Of a DNA stretch of 64,000 nt, positions 32,761-43,446 are shown piece after piece. A model generated the notes under the pieces. That model searched no databases and was not told the origin of the DNA. It saw nothing but the letters and a program-made list of their open reading frames with translations. Numbering within the stretch: the stretch's first letter is position 1; every line of letters starts with the position of its first letter. The position numbers were made by a program, and so were the translations under genes. This DNA comes from Astropecten irregularis (taxonomy: Eukaryota > Echinodermata > Asteroidea > Paxillosida > Astropectinidae), in contig OZ020258.1 in the NCBI GenBank assembly GCA_963971285.1, positions 12,482,614-12,546,613 on the forward strand, read 5' to 3'.

Positions 32761-33104
32761 AACAAAACATTACCAATTATGTACTACACATTTAAAAAGC
32801 ATAAACACTTTACAAAAGACACATTTTGCTTGACCTGATAATTTTGGTCACAATTCACTTTTAATATAACAGCACCAAATTTCACAACAAAATAATAACT
32901 TGAGCTTGACACAGAATGCAAGTCAATCTTAGTTTTAGTTGCTAAGCAAAGTGTGATGTAACACTTTAGGCAACTGTGTCGATAATGGACAACGCATCTA
33001 AAAACATGACTTGCAAATGTTGAAATGAAGCCGTTATAACCAACAATTCTTAAAATTAAAAAACAAGAACAAAATTCCAATAATCATCTTTAAGGTGACA
33101 TACA

Positions 33105-33702
33105 CTAAGGGGCCACTCAAAATTGTCAATGTTTTTGAATTTCGATTTTTTTTTCGAAATAGAGGGTGGGTGGGTTAAGGAAATAAACTGAAGTAAATTG
33201 TTAATCGAAATTAACTTCTTGTATTAAAATTCAGAATTTTTATCTGACTTGCCTGAGAAAAGGATCATGATTCTTTCAACAAATATCAATGTTGGGCAAG
33301 GTCTTTCTCTGTGACATATTGTTTGACATCTGTGACCTCTACTTCCAGTCATACAGGAAGTAGCTCCTCATTTAAAAGTGGAAAGAGCTAGGATCATGAT
33401 TCTTTCACCAAATATCAATGTCAGATAAGGTATTTCTTTGTGGCACATACATTAGATCTAATGTTGCATGGATTCAGAAATTACTTTAAAAAACATGGAG
33501 CGGAAAAGCCCTATGCTCTGTTGCAGACAGACATAGATCTCTAGTTTTAACATGCATTTGAATTTATATCAAATGTACAATGTACTTGATGAAAAATCAG
33601 GGTTTTTTTAATCGAAATTGGGGGTGGGTGGGTGGGTCAAAACAATTTGGAAATAAAAATCGAAATTCAAAAACATTGAAAATTTTGAGTGGCCCCTAAT
33701 AC
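33105..33702. mobile_element. ~0.6-kb TIR element (AGGGGCCACTCAAAATT ends)
   Basis: TAAGGGGCCACTCAAAATTG at the left faces AAAATTTTGAGTGGCCCCTA at the right. The TIR continues inward through CAATGTTTTTGAATTTCGAT, GGGTGGGTGGG on both sides, and a duplicated internal block AGGATCATGATTCTTTCACC. It has no open reading frame of note. Confidence 0.8.
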
Positions 33703-33989
33703 ATAAATTAAACTACAAACTGATATTACAAAAAAATATATAAGAAAATGGAAGTGAAAGAATCTATTTCACAGAAGGTTGCGTTAGATAAATCTTCACA
33801 AAAAAAGAGCTATTTACAAATGACTGAGAAAGATAAATGAGGAACAAACTGACTGGGTTTTATACACTGCCAATTCTTCTTTTGGAAGACAATTTGGAGG
33901 AAATATAAACCAAAGTCTGGTTCCCAATCCCACATTTCCATAGGCCAAATAACATGTTAACTACTAAGACATTAGACATTAATTAAGAC

Positions 33990-34130
33990 AGGGGCCAGTT
34001 TCACAGCCCTGCTTAGCACAAAAATATGCTAAGCATGACATTTTTATCTCAATGAAAATACGTAACCAGGAACCAATGTCTGTTTTGATATTAACTAATT
34101 AAACTTCTTTGGTTAAACAAAAGGAATACT
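33990..34130. mobile_element. Single-ended MITE fragment (GGGGCCAGTTTCACAG)
   Basis: One terminus of the GGCCAATTTCAT class is present (GGGGCCAGTTTCACAGCCCT, then GCTTAGCACAAAAATATGCT). No matching inverted end was found within 700 bp, so it is either truncated or overwritten by the element at 34267. Confidence 0.55.
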
Positions 34131-34266
34131 TCTTTGGTCATATATTTGAATTCAATTATGCTTATGCTTCAATGGCATTATCAGCAATATTCACACACTG
34201 TTGCAGAGAACAGCATGACGAGTTGTACCAACCCTTCACAGTATGGAAGGCAATTTTATGGAGCTT

Positions 34267-34782
34267 TTAAAGAGGATGTTCAACACTCAATAAACCTTGC
34301 TTTATTTGTTAGAACTATTATCCTGAAATTACTTGACATGAGAAAAATATTTATCTCACACTGAACACAGAAAGAGAGTCTTTTTTATGGAGTTTCTCTC
34401 AGCCCGCAAGCTCCCCAAAATACAGAATACTGTATCTGAATTTAGTCAATGGGGGCAGCAGACAAATCTGTGTGATTTCATGTTGTCAGATATGGGAGCC
34501 TTTTGTTCAAAAGTGAAAGGTTTCTTAAAGTGTAAAGGCTCCAATATCTGAAGTAAAAAAAACAACCCAGATTTGTCTGCTGCCCCCATTGACGAAATTC
34601 AGAGAATCTGAATTTTAAGGAGCTTGCAGGTTGAGCATGTTGAGAGAAAAATCATGAAAAAGACTCTCTTTCTGTGTTCAGTGTGAGATAATTTTTTTTC
34701 TCATGTCAAGTAATATTCAGGATTATAGTTGTAACAAATAAAGCGAGGTTTGTTGTGTGTTGAGTTGAACATCCTCTTTAAG
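34267..34782. mobile_element. Palindromic MITE, full length (AAAGAGGATGTTCAACACTC)
   Basis: Both arms are long: AAAGAGGATGTTCAACACTC, CTTGACATGAGAAAAATATT, CACTGAACACAGAAAGAGAG, CAGCAGACAAATCTG are all mirrored on the right, ending GTTGAACATCCTCTTTAA. The total is about 516 bp with a short loop near 34520. The related copy at 18814-19131 lacks the central CAGCAGACAAATCTG section. Confidence 0.88.
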
Positions 34783-35394
34783 CAAATGCTAACAACAACA
34801 CAAATGCTGGGACCAAATCAATGTGATGTACCGGTATACTGTTTCTGACTGCGCCGTAAAGCACTGAATTTTCCACAGAACTTATTTTTGTTTGAGCAAA
34901 TTTCGATTTGAAAGCTGCTACATGAAAAATTTCAGAGATTTTAGTCTTCCGCCATTTTGAAATTTGAATTTCGCTCGAGGAATCTTTTCCCTAATTTTGA
35001 AAGCCTACTTCTAGTTCTAACAAAAGAAAACTCCTCAAAGACGGACAATAAATCGTGTAAGATTCCTGCCATATGTTGATGAAGAAATTAAATACAAAAA
35101 CACACACACAAAAGAACATTTAAAAAGAATTATAAAACATGATTCCTAAAGTTATGGACAAGAACCGCCCTGAATCCACATGACCCAAGCCCAGTGCAAC
35201 ATTGATGCAGTGTTTTTGACTTGAGCCAAGCAGAGATGGCAAAACCCATACAAAACGAATGGAAATTACTGGGCCCTTACTGTGTTGAGTTGAGTCAGTA
35301 TCCGGTCCAATAGTGAACTAGTACAAAATGGTATTGGGTGGCATAGTGAAAGCTGAGCTACATATGCATGAATAAGCCTTTTGCAAGTTGAAAT

Positions 35395-35700
35395 TGAACA
35401 ATATCTAGTACACTAAATTCTTTCAATGTTCGTAAACATCAAAACCTGAATTCTTCAGACTAAAGATACTGTTGCTATATCACATGATTCAGGGCAAGCT
35501 TTTGCTTAGTGACATAACAGACATCTTGCACCAATGCACTGTTCATACATGGATAAGAATGGCACAAAGGAACCAGTCCATTCCAGAGATGGGTATCACC
35601 ATGCAAAAGCTTGCCCGAATCATGTGATTTAGCAACAGAGTCTTAAGTCTGGGAAATTCAAACCGTGTTGTTTACATGCAATGAAAGATGTCTGTGTACC
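35395..35700. mobile_element. Palindromic MITE-like element
   Basis: TGAATTCTTCAGACTAAAGA..ACTGTTGCTATATCACATGATTCAGGGCAAGCTTTTGC is mirrored by GCAAAAGCTTGCCCGAATCA..TGTGATTTAGCAACAGAGTC (parts shown). It extends outward through a GTAAACA block. The arms are about 90-110 bp and diverged, so it is old. Confidence 0.65.
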
Positions 35701-36104
35701 AGATACTATTCAGATTTAAGTCACAAATGGCTTATTGACAGTAGATAGTCAATCTCTCTAACAATATGGCAAGCATTACACACACAGATATCAAAAGACC
35801 CTGAGAAAACTGCAGAGTTGTAACGAGTCACTGTTTTTTGTGAATCGAATTTACATGCAAGTCACAACCTGTGGTGAAACACTGAACTCTGAACCCTTTA
35901 GCACCACTGCTGGCCATAGAATACCAAACATGTCATATAGTAATACCGGTATTCTATTTCACAGTGTGTTCTTTGGCCCACTGTGCAGGCCCCTGGTCAC
36001 AGTGGGAAAGGTTCAATTTATGATAACTTAAAGCTGAATGTACCTGAATACCTAAAATTAATGTAATGGGCACATTCGATAAGAATCGTCTTATTGACCT
36101 TACT

Positions 36105-36345
36105 CGAGTCGAGTCATTCTGATGAGAGACTCGAGTCGAATCGAGTCATTTGCTCACAATGACTCGAGGTCGAGTCATTTAGCCGTCGGGACTCGACTCC
36201 TGTCAAGTTGCCAAAAAAATGTGACGCGAGTCGGACTGGAGTCGAGCCATTTAGCCTTCGAGACTTGAGTCCAGTCAAGTCGCCCAAAAATGTGACTCAA
36301 GTCGGATTTCAGTTGAGTCATTGACTTGACTCATGGAAAACTCTG
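36105..36345. repeat. GACTCGAGTCGAGTCATT repeat
   Basis: Dense irregular copies of GACTCGAGTC, CGAGTCATT and GAGTCGGA, themselves palindromic, make a word-rich patch of about 240 bp. It resembles in style the GAGTAC and CTCGGC elements at 41.4, 56.8 and 23.0 kb. No CAGTGTTGTA-type termini were found here. Confidence 0.65.
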
Positions 36346-37194
36346 GAAAACTGTGCAAAAAAAGCATCCAACATACAAATTCAGAGACTGACTTCACAGA
36401 GCTACTGGTACTCGACAGAAAAAAAAAACAGTTAAAATTTGACATGCTAAGCAAATTAGGGTTATCGAACTTCCAGTAAAACAGAAAAATGGCCAGAATT
36501 ATTGGGAATGCTTTACAGACTGATATTCTGTTTATAACATATGTTATTTTTGTACCTCACGATGCAGAAAATGAATGAGAAATGAATTCTCAGGACTGGT
36601 CTGTGAGGAAAATAAAACTCGGGAATTTTTTTCCAAATGTAACCTTTTTAAAATATAGCAAAAAAGTTGAGTTGCAAGTTACAAGCAGTACACACGCAGC
36701 ACGAAACCATTTCCCAAATTGCTTTAATAGTTAATTTTGTGTTTTCTGTTGAGCAAAATGTTTGAGATAAGCAACTCTGTGACACCCTGCCTCTTCTGGT
36801 TCCAGTCAAAGGACGTTTACGAAACGGAGGCTCAGGCTCCGTCTCAGGCTCCTGCTTCATTTCACGAATCTATTCTGAAATAACGGGTATTAAAATAGAG
36901 GCTTTTGGCTGCGGTTCGGAAGCAGATTCTCGAGGAAAAGAGAGTGTCCGCTTCATTGAAAAACCACAACCTATTATTTTCAGCACATGCATGACAGAGC
37001 TGGAGCCTGAGCCGGAGCCTGAGCTATTCGATCGTTTCGTAAACGTCCATGATCTCCTTTGCTTCCAAACACTAACAATTTGAAGCCAAGTTCCACTAAT
37101 TAGTTTCAAACCAATCTCACAAGAGCTAAAAAAAGTTCAATTCTGCAGTTGATGATGATTTCAAAAGATTAATTTTCAAAGTGTTATGTGAAAG

Positions 37195-37395
37195 AGGCAT
37201 TCAAAAGAGAGTTGCAAAACGGGTGATTCCAGAAAGTGTGCCACCAAGAGTTTGCAACGTATCAGCCAATCACAATCTATGAAATTTGTTGACAGAATGC
37301 GCCTCTGGAAAGGTTCGACAGATTCCGCACTTTGTGATTAGCCGACACGTTGCAAACTCTTAGAGGCGCACTTTTTGGAATCGTCCCTAATTCAT
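37195..37395. mobile_element. MITE with GGGTGATTCCAGAAAGTG ends
   Basis: AACGGGTGATTCCAGAAAGT, then GTGCCACCAAGAGTTTGCAACG faces CGTTGCAAACTCTTAGAGGC, then GCACTTTTTGGAATCGTCCC. A related, shorter copy occurs at 48640-48745. It lies about 260 bases beyond the DDX43 stop codon, so it may overlap the 3' UTR. Confidence 0.7.
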
Positions 37396-37651
37396 GGAAT
37401 CGGCTTTGACTTTTTCCCTTTGGGATTGGGTTCTGACGAAAATAATGCTGAAACATTATTCGCATGGAATTAATTCCTTGGAAAGATTGGTGGCTAAGCA
37501 AACTTTTAATCGGCAAGCGTTAACTTCAAGATGCCAATAATTGATTGATTACAAGGCTTAAATTAGTTTAATGCTTTCACTGGAGCCATGAGACTGACTG
37601 GAAGAATCTGTATGAGGATGCCTGATCCTGATCACTTCATCAATGAGTCAT

Positions 37652-38077
37652 TTAACTCAGCATGAAGCCATCAAAGGGATCGGGATCACCCCGTCTGCCA
37701 CCCCGGCCCCGCCCTCGACCACGGCCACGGCCGCGCCCACCTTGCAATGCAAATGGTAATCCACCAAACCCACTTCCTTCCCCCCAGCTGCCCTCGCCTC
37801 CAAAGCTGCCCCCTCCCCGGGATCTGCCGCCCCTGCCCCCACCGAACCCACCACCTCTGCTGTCCTTGTACCCTCGGCTATCTTTGAACCCTCCACCACC
37901 TTCGTATGCTCCACCGTATCCACCATCTCGACCCCCTTGGTACCTCTGACCGCCCTCCCGGTTGCCATCCCGTCGGAAGCCACCTCTGCCACCGCCGCTA
38001 CCTGCCCTCTCCTGTTCCTTGCGCTCTTTGTGACGTTCAAAGCGTTCGGCCATCTCCGTCAGCTCATCCGGAATTTC
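37652..38077 (-). CDS. DDX43: DDX43 terminal coding exon, RGG-rich tail
   Basis: Acceptor CCAAAACCAG precedes GAAATTCCG. It encodes EIPDELTEMAERFERHKE, the conserved post-helicase segment, then about 115 residues rich in Gly and Arg (GGRGG, GGYGGAYEGG, FKDSRG twice, a run of RG repeats) and the end DPFDGFMLS before TAA at 37654-37652. RGG/RG tails usually bind RNA and are arginine-methylation targets. The well-known mammalian DDX43 ends soon after the MAERF segment, so this tail is an extension. A second minus-strand frame is also open because of the GC-rich repeats and is a shadow. Confidence 0.92.
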   Translation of the reverse strand, partial: EIPDELTEMAERFERHKERKEQERAGSGGGRGGFRRDGNREGGQRYQGGRDGGYGGAYEGGGGFKDSRGYKDSRGGGFGGGRGGRSRGGGSFGGEGSWGEGSGFGGLPFALQGGRGRGRGRGRGRGGRRGDPDPFDGFMLS

Positions 38078-39436
38078 CTGGTTTTGGGGAGTTTTTTTCA
38101 AGAATGAATACAAGTTCACAACCTTGGCCGAGTCGGATGATGTGTCAAACTAGAGATCCTTGGGCAGGGCTCAACCTTAGCGGTCGCCCGGGTGTCAAAT
38201 TTGACTAAAAAAGCAGCGGCCGAGTCAAAACCCTTTCCTCAGTAGTCCTATGGGCGACTCAATATCATGCCGCCACGTTTACTTTTTTTACTCAAATTTC
38301 TGAATAGTAAATATTGACTACAGAAATAATCTGGAAACAATAAAAAATAAAAAATAAAAACACTTTCCGATCATTTCCTGCGAACTGTCAGATTTGCGAC
38401 GCGAAGCAACTAAAATGGACATGCATAAACGATGTACTAACCGGATCGAGCAGTGAGTTACCACTGCCTTGCATGCATACATGTGCACGTGCACTGCAAG
38501 AGACCTACTTTTGCTGCATATGGTCTGCGCACGTGTACACAAATCTGATCTCCCTCTCGACTCGATCCATTTAAAACTGTTTCTTCCCTAGAAGACTGAC
38601 ATTTGGTTGAATGATTCAACTGGATATGAGCTCTGAAGTATAAAGTAGTTACCGATAACAATGTCTTTTTATAAATTTTAAGTTTGATTGAAAAAATAGC
38701 ATAACACATGCGGACAAGATGAAAAGCTCGCGGATTACCCAAAACTCTGGCTGGGTAGTCCGGATGGCGATTTAAAAAAAAGTTAAGGGAGAGCCCTGTT
38801 GGGACCAATTCCCACAGGTTGTAGGTCTGTGCCCAGCTTTATGGGACCATTGTGCTGATCGGCCGATTTCATAAACGCTAAGGGATTATTTCAAGATTGG
38901 CATATGAATTTGAGCTTGTCACCCATGTGAGTACGTTACGAGTTAGCAGATATTATCTCAGCAGACGAAAACTTTTGGGCCCGAACAACAACCAATCGGC
39001 CATCTTGAGTTTACGTACTTGACTTCATTCATGCTGCGCGTGCACATTGCAAGCATAAAACTACGGCTGTTGCTTGCACTCGCTCCAATTGAATCAGGTA
39101 AACATGGTGCAGCCGTTGTAATTTGGAAAGTCGATCCTCGTCTAATAAATTACAATTTATTCATCACCCGTGACAGACTAATCTTGCCTAAGACGTGTTT
39201 GGTGAAACCGGTCTCAGGACGCGACATAGCTAAGATTGATTTTACAGCCAGGACTGGTCCTATTAAGTCAAAAGATCGTTCCTAAAATAAGACGAGTTTC
39301 GTGAAATCAGACCCTGGTCTTCCAGTGATAAGACACTTACTAATATTACGTGCATTTGTTTTATAGCTACCACATGGCAGCCCTGGCCTGGGAATGGTCG
39401 TATATACTGCACAAAACAAGTAAGAGGGTGAGGACA

Positions 39437-39898
39437 AGGCTTCAGGCCTTCATTTTAATAAAAATGAGGAGAGCTGCAAATCACTCTCCTTAAATCAACG
39501 TAGAGAATTTAGGAGAGTGATTTGCTCTCGTTAACAAAAATCATGTTTGAGCTGCAAATTAAATTCCTTAAATCAACATAGGGCCTACTCATACTAGTGA
39601 ATAAGAGTTTGCAGTTTGCTCTTGCTAAATTAAGTTTCCGCATGTGTCTGGTGTCGGAAAAAGAGAACGTACAAAATTTTGCTTGTCCTGTTGAACATTT
39701 TTGTATTTTCTGCAAAGGGTAAATGTTGGCTGGAAAAATGTAGGCCCTACTAAATGTAGGCCCAATGTGATGTTTTGAAAAAAGGCAGCTCTCCTTAAAT
39801 TGTTAAGGAGTTCTTTTTTCACTCTCCTTGGAAAACATTAAGGAGAGCGGAGGAGAGTGATCACTCTCACTCTCCTTAAAAATCAAGGTCTGAGGCTT
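39437..39898. mobile_element. TIR element with AGGAGAGTGA repeats, DDX43 intron
   Basis: The left end AGGCTTCAGGCCTTCATTTT faces the right end AAAAATCAAGGTCTGAGGCTT in inverse. The interior contains several direct and inverted copies of GGAGAGTGATTTGC and CACTCTCCTTAAA. About 460 bp; non-coding. Confidence 0.65.
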
Positions 39899-41429
39899 AC
39901 TGGTGTCAATTCGTGGACGTTATTACGAATGCATCCAGTAGGAGTCCCTACCCTTTGGTACTGAAAAACTGCAATATTGGATTGTACCTCCACAGGGAGC
40001 TGAGCTGCTGATAACAATGCTTAAAAAACCTCATGCAACTCAGACTTCATAAACAAAAAAAGGGGGAATTCCTATCTTTACAAGTCTTTGTGTTTTTTTT
40101 TCTATTTTCAATGGCATGAATGTGATGATAAAAACAAGGAAATCAGCTGATCCGAGGAAGAGTTGCAAGCCAGCTGAAATATTTGATGAGGTGTGCCTCA
40201 CAACGTCCGTAATACAGAGGTGGATGTTAGCTCATAGTGAAATAAGTATTCTAAATGTCTAACTGCGCATATAATATGCAAAAGCACATCTTGCTGAGTC
40301 TATATTGTTCACTACAGCACTTTTTTTTTAGTACAGTTTCACAAGACAACACAGCAACTGAAAACCAATGGCAACAACCACCAACTACGGTAATTAAAAG
40401 CAGAGTAATACTCAAAACTGGCCCCAAGTTAGGATAACTACAGTACATCAGATGGGATAATAAGTGGCCCAATGACAATAGTGCTCCGCACTTGCACTAA
40501 AAATAGCACACTAGCTCAGACAAACATTGCAACCATGCAAATGTGCGGTGTGTGCGCACGCGTGCATGCATGGTGTACACTGCGTGTGTGAGTCAATGTC
40601 TGTCTGTCATCCGGGGATTTTGTACATTCATGTGACGTCATTAGTGCGGAAAGCTATTGATAAAATGCATTCAAAGGAGTTCAAAAGTGATTCAGTTGGT
40701 AACCACTTCTAATGTGTTTGAAATCTGTATAGCGCGGCTGGTACTCATTCGTGTGTCCCACTGAAAGACAATCTGAGGACTCTGGTGGGATTTGAACCCG
40801 ACCCGCAACTGATACTGATACTGTCTTAAACAGCTTGACCATCAAGCTATCAAGGATTATGCAACTTAGGCTTGCCCTTTACCAACGTAGATGAGCACCA
40901 CATACTCTGTGCTTTTTGAATGCACATGAGAAAAATCATGCTCTGGCTCAGTTGGGATTTGAACCCACAACCTACTGCTTTCGAGTGCAGGGCTCAATTT
41001 AACGAAAGGCTAAGACAGATCGTAACATGCATATCAATCGTAATTGCTAAGCAAAGTGTGATGTCACAATACTAGCTGCTATGGAAACATGACCAACTCA
41101 TCTAAAAGATGAATCGCAAATCATTGTGAAATCGACCACTGATGTCGTACTGCCAGACCACCAAGCTAGCTGGGATGAGAAGGGTAAGTCAAATCCAATA
41201 TCGCACAGGGTACCGCAATTAATTATTGTTTACCAATGACTTTTTGTGAAGAAGATAGAATGATGCTAACTAGGCTTGCCCTTCACTGACGTACATGGAG
41301 ACGAGCACTGTATACTCAGCGCTTTCATACTTCGCACTCTGTGATCATCGGTTCAATTTGAATCTGACTTGGAACAAGCCATTAAGCGGTTTTATAGAGA
41401 CCTCACTTGGAGGCCTACTTGATGACTGT

Positions 41430-42002
41430 GTTGGAGTCAAGTCCTGAAATCCGAGTACAGAGTACTCCGAGTACTTCATGGTCCGAGTACTGGGCCGAGT
41501 TCGAGTACATTGCTGGCGAGTCCGAGTCCAGGGTATCAAGTATATTTAAAATCGAGTACAGGGCCGAGTCCGAGTACCAAAGTCGGAGTTTACATCCGAG
41601 TACTGCATGCACAGTACCAACGTACAGTGCCAAAAATGCACTAAGTTTTACAAAGATGGACGTTGTGCCACTTTTCTCAGAAATTCTTGTTTTACAAACT
41701 GTGCAAAGACACTGTGCCGCTTACTCCATTTGATACTAAACTCCCGATGATCTTCATATTCCCATTGTATAATTTATCGGAAATCGGCAACATTATCAAC
41801 CGTGAAATTGTCAATTTGCACTAAAATGGTAGAGTACTCCTAAAATTTGAGTACATGGAATTGAGTACAGGCCAAGTACATTTATTTTTGAGTACTTTTT
41901 ATCGAGTCCGGACCAAGTACATTTTATTTTCTAGTACTTTTAATCAAGTACGGGCCGAGTATTTGCATGTACTTGAGTACGAGCACGAGTATGACAACAC
42001 TG
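41430..42002. mobile_element. GAGTAC-rich element next to a DDX43 splice donor
   Basis: The body consists of CCGAGTAC, GAGTACAGGGCCGAG and AGTACTTTTTATCGAGT words at both ends with a unique AT-rich centre. It ends GAGTATGACAACACTG, the same terminus type as the hAT-like element at 22997-23552. The left end is diverged (TGTGTTGGAGTC) and no clear duplication was found. The right end lies 12 bases from DDX43 exon 14. Confidence 0.65.
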
Positions 42003-42014
42003 ATTTTGTCTTAC

Positions 42015-42102
42015 CTGGTTTGCTTCAGCCATGATGCGCATGATGTCGCTTGCCCAACGCCAATCCCTGCGTGTCATCAGAGTCAGCGAGGTACCAGTGC
42101 GT
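42015..42102 (-). CDS. DDX43: DDX43 exon 14 of the visible set
   Basis: Acceptor TTAATGTAG precedes ACGCACTGG; donor AACCAG precedes GTAAGA. It completes GRTG and encodes TSLTLMTRRDWRWASDIMRI, then MAEANQ, the end of RecA-like domain 2. The DW-A-S/E-I pattern is typical of DDX43. Confidence 0.92.
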
Positions 42103-42244
42103 CTACATTAAAAGGCAACAAAACATCAGAAGAGAAATATCAAATACAGCCTGTCACCATTTTACGTGTCCCAACTGCAACGTGCTTCCCTTTTGAAGAA
42201 CAGATGTATGAAGAAAGATTTAAGGCTTTGCATGGTGACAATTG

Positions 42245-42440
42245 GTATGTGGATCAGTTTGCGGAAACACCATGCAAGAATCGTTTGTACTTGCGCACTT
42301 CTATTTCGTTTGTACTTCTCGTAAGGTCTCTCGTGAGACCTTACGTGAAGTAAACAACCATGTAAGAAAGAGAGACCTTACAAGAAGTGCGAAAGTACAA
42401 ACGATTCTTACATGGTGTTTCCACAAACCGATCCATAAAC
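42245..42440. repeat. Inverted repeat (~90-bp arms) near DDX43 exon 14
   Basis: GGATCAGTTTGCGGAAACAC, CAAGAATCGTTTGTACTTGC and GTAAGGTCTCTC are mirrored by GAGAGACCTTAC, GCGAAAGTACAAACGATTCT and GTGTTTCCACAAACCGATCC. It would fold into a hairpin in the intron about 140 bases upstream of the exon 14 acceptor on the minus strand. Confidence 0.8.
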
Positions 42441-42454
42441 AGATGTATGCTTAA

Positions 42455-42560
42455 GCATTTTAATAACGGTATGTTTCTGCCAGAACCATCTTCATACCCA
42501 GTTTAAAAAGTTATACGTAAATCAGTGAACATTTCTAGTTTGGTTTCTTACCAAAGCATG
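42455..42560. mobile_element. Truncated MITE family B end
   Basis: Landmarks AACGGTATGTTTCTGCCAGA, ACCATCTTCATACCC and GTGAACATTTCTAGTTTGGT are present, with nothing of the other half. It directly follows the inverted repeat at 42245-42440. Confidence 0.65.
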
Positions 42561-42723
42561 ATGCATAGCCTAGCCATAAATCTAACTTATTTTCACAACA
42601 GTCCAGAACTGGTCAAGTCGGAGAAAACCATGTATCGTGGCAGTCGAAGCCTGGGACATGCTCGACCCTCGATGACGTTACTGATAGATTCAGGGTAATT
42701 TCCCTCCAATATAATTAGGAAGA

Positions 42724-42802
42724 ACAACTAAAGATAGTTTGTGACAACTAAAGATAGTTTGTGACAACTAAAGATAGCTTGCAACAACTAAAGATAGTTT
42801 GT
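42724..42802. repeat. Four-copy 20-bp tandem repeat
   Basis: The unit ACAACTAAAGATAGTTTGTG is repeated four times with one or two changes (AGCTTGCA in the third copy). It lies in the DDX43 intron before exon 14 and has no coding role. Confidence 0.9.
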
Positions 42803-42963
42803 GGGTGATGACTAAATATGAAACAAGAACTCAATGCAAAATGTTCCTACTTCCATGTCAGAAACACAACACTAGTTGGACGTTACATCAAAATGAGTAT
42901 TCTTCTGCGCCTGCTGACATGCCATAGCATGTATCTGAAAGACACACTGACCGAATCTACTTA

Positions 42964-43167
<204 letters not shown>

Positions 43168-43446
43168 TTAAGGCCTCACATACCTCGGGAAAGAAACTTC
43201 AATACTGGTCAGGCCCAGCGTTCAAAAAGCCGGGCAAGGCCCAGACCTTCAAGCATGAAATCCTGAAAACTTGAGGTGCTCAAAATCAATAAACATCGGC
43301 TTCTGGATGCTGCCCAAGAGGATCAATGTGGACTGAGTCTGTCAATTAAGTCAGTATCAACAATGATCCAGGAAAAAGCTGAGGACTGAAGATTATAAAA
43401 GTCCAAGAGAATAGGCAAAGTCCAGTCCACGCCTGGCTTTTCAGCT

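Noticed and set aside
37657-38040. 127-codon alternative frame in the last DDX43 exon
   Set aside because: A shadow of the Gly/Arg repeat region; the frame linked by splicing to EIPDELTEMAERF is the coding one.
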